DNA from: Dongibacter bovis
GTDB lineage: Bacteria; Bacillota; Negativicutes; Selenomonadales; Selenomonadaceae
Length of the DNA stretch: 64,000 nt
Reading direction: 5' to 3'
Assembly: GCA_902763085.1 (NCBI GenBank)
Contig: CACWQW010000001.1
Location: forward strand, 1-64,000
Positions 50,032 through 57,555 of this stretch are shown here, one piece after another. Every line of letters starts with the position of its first letter. Within the stretch, counting starts at the first letter, position 1. The position numbers and the translations under genes are program-made. The notes below the pieces were generated by a model. It was not told the DNA's origin, did not search any database, and saw only the letters and a list, made by a program, of their open reading frames with translations.

Positions 50032-51732
50032 ATGTTGAAGTCATTGACCGTATGGAATTTCGCGCTGCTCGAGCATGTCCAGATCGAGTTCGACGCGGGG
50101 CTGAATATCCTCACGGGTGAGACGGGCGCGGGCAAGTCCATCCTCATCGATGCGCTCGGCGCGATCCTCGGGCAGCGCATCTCGGCGGACGCCATCCGCA
50201 CGGGCTGTGACTGGCTGCGCGTGGAAGCGGTGTTCTCGCTCGAGGCGCAGGAGGAGCTGCGGGACTTCCTGCAGTCGCAGGCCATCGATACGAGCGAGGA
50301 CACGCTCATCGTGACGCGTCAGGTGGCGCGGGTCGGGCGCAACATGGTGCTCGTGAACGGCTGCCATGTGACGCTCGGCGTGCTCAAGCAGATCGGCCTC
50401 ATGCTCGTCGACATCCACGGGCAGAACCAGAACCTCGCCCTGCTCAAGGAGGCGAGCCAGTACGACCTGCTCGACAGGGAGAATCCCTCCATCGGACAGG
50501 CGCTCGCAGCGTATCGGAAGGCGTATGCCACCTGGACGGAGCGCAAGCAGGCCTACGCGAAGCGGGAGATGGACGCCCGCGAGTACGCCCAGCGCGTCGA
50601 TATGCTGCGCTGGCAGAACCAGGAGATCGAGGATGCGCAGCTAAAGCCCGGGGAAGAGGAAGCGCTCGAGGAGGAGATCAGGAAGCTCTCGCATGCGGAG
50701 AAGATCGCCGGCTATGTCAAGGAGTCGTACGACCTGCTCGACAGCGATGCGCGGAATTCTCTCGCCGTCCTCTCGGCGCTTTCCAAGATCAAGAAGAACC
50801 TCGAGGACATGAGCCGCTACGATACGAGCCTCGCCAACGCGCAGAAGATCATCGATGAGGCGTTCGTTTCCCTGCAGGAGGCCGCCTATGAGATCCGCGA
50901 CTACGGCGAGGACATGGAGTTTCGGCCGGAGCGCCTCGACCAGCTCGAGCGCCGCATGGATACCATCGACAAGCTCTGCAAGAAGTACGGCGCGACGCTC
51001 AAGGATGTGCTCGCCTATCAGCAACAGGTGCAGGAGGAGCTCTCCTCCATCGAGAACTACGATGACGAGATGGAGAAACGCCGTCAGGCCATCCGCGCGG
51101 CGGAGAAGGAGCTGCGCGCGTGCGCAGAGCGGCTTTCCGCCTTGCGGCGACAGGGCGCGGCGGTGCTGACGGAGGAGATCACGCGTCAGCTCAAGTCCCT
51201 CGGGATGCCGAACGCGGTCTTTGCCATCGACATCGCAGCGGCGGACCAGTTCGGGCCGCGGGGGGCAGACGTCGTGCAGATGACGTTCTCTGCCAATCCG
51301 GGCGAGGCGCCGAAGCCGCTCGCGAAAGTCGCCTCCGGCGGTGAGCTCTCGCGCATCGCGCTCGCGATCAAGGCGGTCAGTGCCTCCCGCGACCACTCCG
51401 TGCCGAGCATGGTCTTCGATGAGATTGACACGGGGATCGGCGGCCGCACGGCGCAGATGGTGGCGGAGCGCATCGCACTGGTGGCAAGATACAAGCAGGT
51501 GCTCTGCATCACGCATCTGCCGCAGATCGCCAGCATGGCGGACGTCCATCTCTACATTGCCAAGCACGCGCAGGACGGCCACACGGTCACGGAGGTCGCG
51601 CGGCTCACGGAGGCGCAGGAAGTCAATGAGATCGCGCGCATGGCGTCGGGCTCAGATGTCTCAGCGGCATCGCTCGACAATGCGCGCGAGATGCTCGCGC
51701 ACGCCCACAGCCGGAAGAAACAGCTGCGCTGA
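50032..51732 (+). CDS. recN: DNA repair protein RecN
   Basis: The 566-residue SMC-like ATPase has Walker A in ILTGETGAGKSILIDALGAI, long central coiled coils (about residues 150-370), the ABC signature in LAKVASGGELSRIALAIKAV and Walker B in MVFDEIDTGIGGRTAQMVAE, then CITHLPQIASMADVHLYI. RecN gathers double-strand break ends in early recombination repair. It starts 16 bases after argR. Confidence 0.97.
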   Translation: MLKSLTVWNFALLEHVQIEFDAGLNILTGETGAGKSILIDALGAILGQRISADAIRTGCDWLRVEAVFSLEAQEELRDFLQSQAIDTSEDTLIVTRQVARVGRNMVLVNGCHVTLGVLKQIGLMLVDIHGQNQNLALLKEASQYDLLDRENPSIGQALAAYRKAYATWTERKQAYAKREMDAREYAQRVDMLRWQNQEIEDAQLKPGEEEALEEEIRKLSHAEKIAGYVKESYDLLDSDARNSLAVLSALSKIKKNLEDMSRYDTSLANAQKIIDEAFVSLQEAAYEIRDYGEDMEFRPERLDQLERRMDTIDKLCKKYGATLKDVLAYQQQVQEELSSIENYDDEMEKRRQAIRAAEKELRACAERLSALRRQGAAVLTEEITRQLKSLGMPNAVFAIDIAAADQFGPRGADVVQMTFSANPGEAPKPLAKVASGGELSRIALAIKAVSASRDHSVPSMVFDEIDTGIGGRTAQMVAERIALVARYKQVLCITHLPQIASMADVHLYIAKHAQDGHTVTEVARLTEAQEVNEIARMASGSDVSAASLDNAREMLAHAHSRKKQLR

Positions 51733-51798
51733 GCGGCGCGGAGGGGTAAGGCGCTGGTCCGCCTGGAACAGGCGATGAAAATGAAGGAGGAACATGCT

Positions 51799-52344
51799 TT
51801 GTACGAGGATCTGGTAGAAAAGAAGCTAAAGAGCGAGGATGTATTCGATGGGACGCTGCTGCACGTGAAGCGCGATACGGCGCTGCTCCCGAACGGCGCG
51901 CAGGCGACGCGCGAGTGGATCAAGCATCCGGGCGCCTCGGCGGTCATTCCGCTGCTCGAGACGCAGGAGATCATCCTCGTCCGCCAGTACCGCTACCCCG
52001 TCGGGCGCGTGACGCTCGAGATTCCCGCGGGCAAGCTCGACGCGGCGGATGAGGATCCGCTCGTTTGTGCGAAACGCGAACTCAGCGAGGAGACGGGCTA
52101 CACAGCGGACACGATCCAGCCGCTCACGACCATCGGCACGACGGTGGGCTTTTCCAATGAGTACATCCATATCTACGCTGCGAAAGGCTTGACGCCGGGC
52201 GCGCAGCATCCTGATGATGATGAGTTCCTGAACGTCGTCAAGGTGCCGCTCGCCGAAGCCGTCAAGATGACGCGCGATGGCCGCATCTTCGATGCGAAGT
52301 CCATCGTGGCGATCCTTATGCTCTGGGAGGACCTCCATGTTTGA
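51799..52344 (+). CDS. nudF: ADP-ribose pyrophosphatase (NUDIX)
   Basis: The 181-residue NudF-type hydrolase cleaves ADP-ribose to AMP and ribose-5-phosphate. EDVFDGTLLHVKRDTALLPN, IILVRQYRYPVGRVTLEIPA and the Nudix box with CAKRELSEETGYTAD are clear. The box has one extra residue between its Gly and the first Glu (GKLDAADEDP). TTG 51799 is taken as start because AAGGAGG (51784-51790) lies eight bases upstream; ATG 51775 and 51781 overlap or precede that site. It overlaps the M50 gene by eight bases. Confidence 0.9.
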   Translation: MYEDLVEKKLKSEDVFDGTLLHVKRDTALLPNGAQATREWIKHPGASAVIPLLETQEIILVRQYRYPVGRVTLEIPAGKLDAADEDPLVCAKRELSEETGYTADTIQPLTTIGTTVGFSNEYIHIYAAKGLTPGAQHPDDDEFLNVVKVPLAEAVKMTRDGRIFDAKSIVAILMLWEDLHV

Positions 52345-52963
52345 TTTCAGCCTCATGTCATTGCTCGCCGGCATCCCCGGGCTCATCATCTCGATGGTGG
52401 TCCACGAGTATGCGCATGCCCGCATGGCCGTCACCCTCGGGGACTTCACGCCGAAACTCATGGGCAGGCTCACGCTCGATCCGCGCGCGCACATCGACCC
52501 CGTGGGACTGCTCATGCTGTTCCTCGTGCGCTTCGGCTGGGCGAAGCCCGTCATCATCAATCCGAGCAACTTCCGGCAGCCGCGGCGCGATGACATTCTC
52601 GTCTCCCTGGCGGGCCCGCTGGCGAATCTCCTGACCGCGTTCCTCGCGCTCTTCCTGCTCGTCCTCGTCTCCCAGTTCGGCGTGCACCTCTCGCAGGGGA
52701 CGATCCTCGTCTGCCGCCTCATCATCATCTACAACATCAACTTTGCGATCTTCAACCTCATCCCGCTGCCGCAGCTCGACGGCTCGCATATCCTGAAGCA
52801 GCTCCTGCCGCGCGAGCTGGCCTGGCGCTTCGCGAGCCTTGAGCGCTACAGCCTGCTCATCCTCATCGTCTTCGTCATGACGCCGATCCTGCAGTACGTG
52901 TTCGTGCCGATGCAGCAGATCATCTGGCAGGTCTTTGCGGCCCTCATCGAGCTGATCTTCTGA
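52337..52963 (+). CDS. Site-2 protease family (M50) membrane metalloprotease
   Basis: The 208-residue protein has about five hydrophobic helices. The zinc site is ISMVVHEYAHARMAVTLGD (HEYAH) near residue 25, with the third ligand in NLIPLPQLDGSHILKQLL near residue 140. It is the compact YwhC-like type without a PDZ domain; substrates of this group are unknown. It sits between nudF and scpA and overlaps nudF by eight bases. Confidence 0.93.
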   Translation: MFDFSLMSLLAGIPGLIISMVVHEYAHARMAVTLGDFTPKLMGRLTLDPRAHIDPVGLLMLFLVRFGWAKPVIINPSNFRQPRRDDILVSLAGPLANLLTAFLALFLLVLVSQFGVHLSQGTILVCRLIIIYNINFAIFNLIPLPQLDGSHILKQLLPRELAWRFASLERYSLLILIVFVMTPILQYVFVPMQQIIWQVFAALIELIF

Positions 52964-52965
52964 CG

Positions 52966-53715
52966 ATGATGGATGACTACCGCATCCGGCTCGACGCGTT
53001 CGAGGGGCCGCTCGCCCTGCTCATGCATCTCATCGAGAAAAACAAGATCGATATCTATGACATCCCTATCGCCGAGCTCACGCGGCAGTACCTCGCGCAT
53101 CTCGACCGCATGCGCGAGCTCGATATCGAGATCGCGAGCTCGTTCCTCGTGATGGCGGCGACGCTGCTGCAGATCAAGTCGCGCCTTATGCTGCCGAAAC
53201 CACCGAAGGAGACGGCGGCGACCGAAGAGGCCGATCCACGGCAGGAACTCGTGGCGCGCCTGCTCGAGTACAAGAAGTTTCAGCAGGTCAGTGCGCTCCT
53301 GGAGAAGCAGGCCATTCAAGAGGAGCGCTACTGCGCGCGCGCGCCGCTCGCTCTGCCTGCGCAGCACGTCTTTGCAGGACAGCTGCCGCTCGCGAAGCTG
53401 ATCGGCGCCTTTCGCACGGTGCTCAAGATGCACGAGGAGCTCTCCCTGCCGGAGGTGCTCGTCCAGCCGGAGACCGTGACCGTGCAGGAGAAGCTGGAGC
53501 AGCTGCGGCAGCTGCTCGCCCGCGCCGGACATCGTCTGTACTTCTCGGAGGTGTTCGCCGCCGGGAGCAGGACGGAGCTCATCGTCACATTCCTCGCCCT
53601 GCTCGAGCTCATACGGCTGGGGGAGGCAGGCGTCACGCAGACAGGGGCCTATGAAGAGATTTTCATCATGCCCCTGCACGGGAAACGAAAGGAGGCGGCG
53701 CAGAATGGTGGATGA
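52966..53715 (+). CDS. scpA: Segregation and condensation protein A
   Basis: The 249-residue kleisin links SMC heads. It has YRIRLDAFEGPLALLMHLIE, KNKIDIYDIPIAELTRQYLA, SSFLVMAATLLQIKSRLMLP and a C-terminal winged helix (VTFLALLELIRLGEAGVTQT). It starts two bases after the M50 gene and overlaps scpB by eleven bases, so ScpA and ScpB are made together. Confidence 0.96.
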   Translation: MMDDYRIRLDAFEGPLALLMHLIEKNKIDIYDIPIAELTRQYLAHLDRMRELDIEIASSFLVMAATLLQIKSRLMLPKPPKETAATEEADPRQELVARLLEYKKFQQVSALLEKQAIQEERYCARAPLALPAQHVFAGQLPLAKLIGAFRTVLKMHEELSLPEVLVQPETVTVQEKLEQLRQLLARAGHRLYFSEVFAAGSRTELIVTFLALLELIRLGEAGVTQTGAYEEIFIMPLHGKRKEAAQNGG

Positions 53716-54277
53716 CGTCGGGACACTCGAAGCGGTGCTGTTTGCGGCAGGCGACCCCGTCCGCTTCCCGGTCCTGCAGAAGATCCTCGGGAAAGCGCCG
53801 GACGAGCTCCGTCAGCTCGCCGAGGCGCTGCGCGAGAAGCTCGCGGCAGCGGGCAGCGGGCTGACCCTGCGCGAGGTGGCGGGCGGCTATCAGCTCGTGA
53901 CGCGGCCAGAGTGCTACGCGGCCATCGAGAAGCTCACGCAGGTCGTTGACCACAGGCTCACGGCGCCGACGATGGAGACGCTCTCCATCATCGCGTTCAA
54001 GCAGCCCATCACGAAGGCGGAGATCGAGGCCGTGCGCGGCGTGCGCGTCGAGAAAGCGCTCACCCGCCTGCTCGACTATGAGCTCATCGCCGAAGTCGGG
54101 CGCAAGCAGGCCGTCGGCCGTCCCATCCTCTACGGCACGACGGACCGCTTCCTGCAGGTCTTCGGGCTCAAGGGACTGGAGGACCTGCCGCTCCTGCCGA
54201 CGGATGAGGAAGCGATGGCAGCGCTCGATGTCGAGCAGCTTTCCTTGCTCGATCCCGGCGAACTGCCGGGGAATTGA
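53705..54277 (+). CDS. scpB: Segregation and condensation protein B
   Basis: The 190-residue protein is made of two winged-helix domains: LEAVLFAAGDPVRFPVLQKI, LTLREVAGGYQLVTRPECYA, and the conserved PTMETLSIIAFKQPITKAEI, VRGVRVEKALTRLLDYELI, GRKQAVGRPILYGTTDRFLQ. It pairs with ScpA in chromosome condensation. AAAGGAGG precedes ATG 53705. A strong terminator follows, closing the long operon from xseA. Confidence 0.96.
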   Translation: MVDDVGTLEAVLFAAGDPVRFPVLQKILGKAPDELRQLAEALREKLAAAGSGLTLREVAGGYQLVTRPECYAAIEKLTQVVDHRLTAPTMETLSIIAFKQPITKAEIEAVRGVRVEKALTRLLDYELIAEVGRKQAVGRPILYGTTDRFLQVFGLKGLEDLPLLPTDEEAMAALDVEQLSLLDPGELPGN

Positions 54278-54279
54278 TT

Positions 54280-54309
54280 CGCCTGTAAGGAATCCTTTCA
54301 GGCGTTTTT
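54280..54309 (+). terminator. Rho-independent terminator of the xseA-scpB operon
   Basis: CGCCTG-T-AAGGA-A-TCCTT-T-CAGGCG forms a nearly continuous hairpin, followed by T5. Further along, TGC-TATCCT (54341-54349) may be an extended -10 for the next gene. Confidence 0.88.
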
Positions 54310-54390
54310 CACGCATCGCCAGCTGGTTTTGAGATATATCTGCTATCCTGGGAATCGTCAAGATCACACGAACTACGGAGGGACGATCCC

Positions 54391-55215
54391 ATGGAAAGCA
54401 ATCTTCAACAAACCCTGCGCGGCAGTCATGTACTGCGCTTCCTGACGACGGCTGTTCTCACGTTCGTCTTCGCCTCTGTTCCCTATACGCTCGTCCACGG
54501 CTATGCCGCACTGCCGGCGCGCGAAGACCGCACGGTGCTCGCGGAGATGGCCAGCCTCTACAATGAGGATGGACTAGACGACGAGGAATCCATTGCTAAG
54601 GGTGTCACCGATAAGGAAGCGCTGCCGGAAAAGGACGGCAAGAGCCATCGCCTCGCACGGCAGCTGCGCTCCCGCGCGTTGGCAGCGGAGCGGGACGTGA
54701 CGGCGGACATGCGGTCCCTGGAGGACGGAGAGAGCCGTCTGGCGGGACTCGAGGCGCGGCTCAAGAGCGAAGAGAGCCTCGCGCGCAAGATCGAGAGCAA
54801 GGCGGCGGCATCCTCGCTGCCCTATGAAGACGCGGCGAGCCGCGTGCACGATGTCCTGCGCTACACGCTCGTCGCGGAGGACGATCGGTACAACGAGCAG
54901 GTGCAGGCTTCGTTGCAGAAGCTCGCTGCAGCGGGCTATCGCGTCCTGAACTTCCGCAATGCATGGGGCGGCAAGTTCTACCAGGGCATCAACGTGCAGC
55001 TCCAGAGTCCCGCTGGGATTCCCGTCGAGCTGCAGCTGCATACGCCGCAATCGTATGCCGTGAAGCAGGCGTCCCACGGCGTCTATGAGATCCGCAGGGA
55101 TCCTGCGTCCACGCCGGAGGAAGTGCAGCGCGCCACGCGCCTGAGTCTCGCCTATAACGCGCAGGTCCGGCAGCCGCTCGGAGCAGAGCAGCTCGCCTGG
55201 CCGCTGGCTTCTTGA
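54391..55215 (+). CDS. Exported protein with RelA/SpoT-like domain, function unknown
   Basis: The 274-residue protein has an N-terminal export helix (FLTTAVLTFVFASVPYTLVH, residues 17-36). A helical region with LARQLRSRALAAERDVTADM follows. From about residue 125 it matches the RelA/SpoT-like domain seen in phage minor head proteins and toxin-type proteins: RVHDVLRYTLVAEDDRYNEQ (R151-), AAAGYRVLNFRNAWGGKFYQ, GINVQLQSPAGIPVELQLHT and SHGVYEIRRDP. D154 and E213 sit where synthetase-type members keep their acidic residues. Synthetases of this fold move pyrophosphate to a nucleotide, but an exported form would lack ATP outside. It could be an effector, or a binding fold. The domain call is from pattern memory and should be tested. 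Confidence 0.7.
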   Translation: MESNLQQTLRGSHVLRFLTTAVLTFVFASVPYTLVHGYAALPAREDRTVLAEMASLYNEDGLDDEESIAKGVTDKEALPEKDGKSHRLARQLRSRALAAERDVTADMRSLEDGESRLAGLEARLKSEESLARKIESKAAASSLPYEDAASRVHDVLRYTLVAEDDRYNEQVQASLQKLAAAGYRVLNFRNAWGGKFYQGINVQLQSPAGIPVELQLHTPQSYAVKQASHGVYEIRRDPASTPEEVQRATRLSLAYNAQVRQPLGAEQLAWPLAS

Positions 55216-55225
55216 TACGAACGAC

Positions 55226-55251
55226 CGCCCTTCCGCTCGGGAAGGGCGTTT
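55226..55251 (+). terminator. Rho-independent terminator
   Basis: CGCCCTTCC and GGAAGGGCG pair around GCTCG, followed by TTT. It ends the exported-protein gene. Confidence 0.75.
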
Positions 55252-55304
55252 GCTATGGGATGGTGACACACGGACAGCGACGCGGGAAACGGTGCGCGTG
55301 CTTA

Positions 55305-55333
55305 TTGCGAAAGCGTCGGCGGTTCGATATAAT
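55305..55333 (+). promoter_or_regulatory. Promoter of the NYN-RHH gene
   Basis: TTGCGA (55305-55310) and TATAAT (55328-55333) are 17 bp apart, 57 bases ahead of the gene. Confidence 0.75.
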
Positions 55334-55352
55334 GAAAAGAAAGAAAAAGCAG

Positions 55353-55370
55353 ACGGGAGACGTCTCCCGT
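55353..55370. promoter_or_regulatory. 18-bp perfect palindrome in the leader of the NYN-RHH gene
   Basis: ACGGGAGAC joined directly to GTCTCCCGT makes a gapless perfect palindrome just downstream of the expected start point and 20 bases before the ATG. The lack of a loop makes an RNA hairpin less stable than a DNA operator role would suggest. The gene it precedes ends in a ribbon-helix-helix domain, a type that often binds its own palindromic operator. Confidence 0.55.
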
Positions 55371-55390
55371 AGAATGAAGAGGGAAAATTT

Positions 55391-56281
55391 ATGACATTCG
55401 ATTCCAGTAACGATACGGTGGCCATCCTCTATGACATCGAGAATGCCCCGTTTGAGATGCTTGATTATACGCTCGGGAAAGCGCGGCGTTTCCAGCCGTG
55501 CCGCATCATCGTGGTCACGGATTGGGAGAAGTGCCCGACGGACCAGAAGCGCTGGGAGCGCTTGCGCCGTCGCCCGGGATTCACGTTCCGCTCGGTGACG
55601 CGCACGTACCTCGGCAAGAATTCCCTGGACAGTGCGCTCTATGATTCCGCGGTGCTGCTCTACAAGGACGGCGTCCGCCGGTTCTTCATCATCACGACGG
55701 ATTCCGATTTCGTGCGCATCGCTGAGGCGCTGAACAAGGGGGAGAAATCCTACATCATCGGCGTCGGCACGAAGCAGGCGAGCGAGACCCTGCGCAACGC
55801 CTACGATGAGTTCCTCTGCTATCCGCCGGAAAAACCGGTGAAGAAGGCAGCGCCAAAAGCGAAGAAGGAAACGGAAGCGGCTGCCTTGAAGGGCGAGGCG
55901 GCGAAGGACGAGAAGGAAGCGGAAAAGGAGAAGGGGAAGCGCGCCGCGCGCAAGGACGCTGCGGAAAAGCCGGAGAAGAAAGAAAAGAAGAAGAAAGGCA
56001 AGGCGGAATCCGCCGCGGAGAAGAAGAAGGTGCACGCCGCGAAGAAAGCGGCGGTGAAGGAAGCGTCGGCCAAGGAAGTCGCAGACGCGCCGGAGGCCGA
56101 GAAGAAAGCGGCGCAGCCGAAAGCGAAGAAGGCCGAGAGCCAGAAGGCGGTGCCCGCGCAGGAAAGCCTCGTGTTGCGCCTGCCGCGCACGCTGCAGAAG
56201 GAGCTCGAGCAGCGCCGGGAAGCGGAAGGCGTCTCGATGGATGAACTCGTGACGTACCTGCTCATGCGCGGTATGATGTGA
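55391..56281 (+). CDS. NYN-domain (PIN-like) nuclease fused to a C-terminal ribbon-helix-helix
   Basis: The 296-residue protein has three parts. Residues 8-145 are a NYN/DUF88 nuclease domain: VAILYDIENAPFEMLDYTLG (D15), GKNSLDSALYDSAVLLYKDG and FFIITTDSDFVRIAEALNKG, with the acidic residues of PIN-like RNases in place. Residues 146-260 are a low-complexity Lys/Ala/Glu linker. Residues 262-296 (LVLRLPRTLQKELEQRREAE, then VSMDELVTYLLMRGMM) have the strand-helix-helix pattern of Arc/CopG-type ribbon-helix-helix domains. NYN proteins cleave RNA. The fusion suggests a tethered nuclease, or a self-regulating one given the palindrome in its leader. It is followed closely by the DUF3783 gene. Confidence 0.85.
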   Translation: MTFDSSNDTVAILYDIENAPFEMLDYTLGKARRFQPCRIIVVTDWEKCPTDQKRWERLRRRPGFTFRSVTRTYLGKNSLDSALYDSAVLLYKDGVRRFFIITTDSDFVRIAEALNKGEKSYIIGVGTKQASETLRNAYDEFLCYPPEKPVKKAAPKAKKETEAAALKGEAAKDEKEAEKEKGKRAARKDAAEKPEKKEKKKKGKAESAAEKKKVHAAKKAAVKEASAKEVADAPEAEKKAAQPKAKKAESQKAVPAQESLVLRLPRTLQKELEQRREAEGVSMDELVTYLLMRGMM

Positions 56282-56293
56282 CCATCAGAAGGG

Positions 56294-56713
56294 ATGGAAG
56301 GGATCGTGAAACGGGAAGAACAGGCGCTCCTCTATGGGTTCAATGAGGACGAGCGGATTGCTGTGGTGGAAAAGGTCCTGCACAGACTTGGCATCCGTAC
56401 GAGGGTCGTGCCGCCAGAGGCGTACCACCAGAAGGTCGGGTATCTGCTCGGCAGGAAGGGCTTTCGGACGCTGCCGGAAGAAGACGACGGGTTCGTGTTC
56501 CCGCATGAGGTCCTCCTGCTCGACAACATCAAGGGGAAGCGGCTCGATGCAGCGCTCGCGGCCCTGCGCGATGGCGTGAGGCCGAATCTCCGCTACAAGG
56601 CGGTCGTGACGCCGTTCAACGCCTTCTGGACGCTGCGCAGGCTCTGTGAGACGATGCAGAAAGAACATTCCTTCCAGATCGAGCAGGAAAAGCGGAAGGA
56701 ACAGAGAGGGTGA
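56294..56713 (+). CDS. DUF3783 domain protein
   Basis: The 139-residue protein has the DUF3783 plan: an opening strand EEQALLYGFNEDERIAVVEK, LGIRTRVVPPEAYHQKVGYL, a mid segment HEVLLLDNIKGKRLDAALAA and the end LRYKAVVTPFNAFWTLRRLC. Its function is unknown. The start could be ATG 56294 or GTG 56306, neither with a strong ribosome site; it may be coupled to the NYN gene 12 bases upstream. The last 20 residues are charged. Confidence 0.8.
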   Translation: MEGIVKREEQALLYGFNEDERIAVVEKVLHRLGIRTRVVPPEAYHQKVGYLLGRKGFRTLPEEDDGFVFPHEVLLLDNIKGKRLDAALAALRDGVRPNLRYKAVVTPFNAFWTLRRLCETMQKEHSFQIEQEKRKEQRG

Positions 56714-56717
56714 TTCC

Positions 56718-57524
56718 GTGAAAGACAACGAGATGGATGAGACCATCCTGCTGAAGAAAAGAGAGCCTTCCAGGCCCCGACTCGAGGACACGCAGTCCAT
56801 GCCGCCCGTGCATGCGCATGGGCAGGCAATGCAGGCATCGCCGCAGGGGAGGCGCCGCGGGACGGTGCATGAGCTCGATCCCCTGCCGCAGGAGGCGCTG
56901 CCGGGCGGCCGGCAGAAACCGCCGTTCTGGACGAAGCGCCGCAAGCGAAACGCCTTCCTCGCGGGCGGCTTCGTCCTGGCCCTCCTGCTCGGTTTCTTCA
57001 TCGCCGGCTATGCGCAGCATCAGACGGCGATGAAGGAGGAGCAGGCGCGCATCGAGCAGCAGCAGGCGGCGCAGGATGCCGCCGTACTGCAGGCGAAGAA
57101 GGCGGAGCTCGAGCGGAAGAAGCAGGAGCTCGAGCAGAAACGGCAGGAGCTCCTGCAGCAGGCAGCGCGCGCCGAGGGACGGAATGAGCAGCTCGCGGCA
57201 GAAAATGAGTCGTTGCTCCATCGCCTCGTGGACAAGGTCACGGGACAGGCAGGACGGCAGCAGCAGGCAAAGGCCGCGAATGACGCGGCGCAGGACGCCT
57301 CGAACCAGGCGGCGAAGCAGGTCGATGCGGCGCTCGCGCAGGCGGGGCAGATGCTCGATGATGTCAATGCGCAAATCGAGCAGAGCGACAAGGTGCAGGC
57401 GGCGGCAGACACCGTCCGCGCGGGCGCCCAGACGGCCTACGACGACCATCGGGACCTCATCGACAGTGCGGTTTCCTACGTCGCCGATGGCGTCCGGCTC
57501 GCCTTGCAGCATGTCCTGCCTTGA
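56718..57524 (+). CDS. Single-pass membrane protein with extracytoplasmic coiled coil
   Basis: I do not recognise a family in this 268-residue protein. GTG 56718 is taken because GAGAGGG lies seven bases upstream. About 75 cytoplasmic residues (Pro, Arg-rich) end in KKPPFWTKRRKR-like sequence (KPPFWTKRRKRNAFLAGGF). One membrane helix (FLAGGFVLALLLGFFIAGYA) follows, and then a long Gln/Glu/Ala coiled coil (KEEQARIEQQQAAQDAAVLQ onward). The C-terminal 40 residues (YDDHRDLIDSAVSYVADGVR) look amphipathic. Topology inside-out suggests an envelope scaffold. It sits in a run of four genes with the NYN protein and the metallopeptidase. Confidence 0.8.
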   Translation: MKDNEMDETILLKKREPSRPRLEDTQSMPPVHAHGQAMQASPQGRRRGTVHELDPLPQEALPGGRQKPPFWTKRRKRNAFLAGGFVLALLLGFFIAGYAQHQTAMKEEQARIEQQQAAQDAAVLQAKKAELERKKQELEQKRQELLQQAARAEGRNEQLAAENESLLHRLVDKVTGQAGRQQQAKAANDAAQDASNQAAKQVDAALAQAGQMLDDVNAQIEQSDKVQAAADTVRAGAQTAYDDHRDLIDSAVSYVADGVRLALQHVLP

Positions 57525-57555
57525 GGGAAGCGGATTGCGGTAGAGGAGGAAGTGC

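Noticed and set aside
55820-56170. Lys/Glu/Ala-rich stretch in the NYN gene as a sign of a sequencing artefact or a separate gene
   Set aside because: The frame is continuous from NYN to RHH, codons are varied, and such linkers are known in tethered domain proteins.
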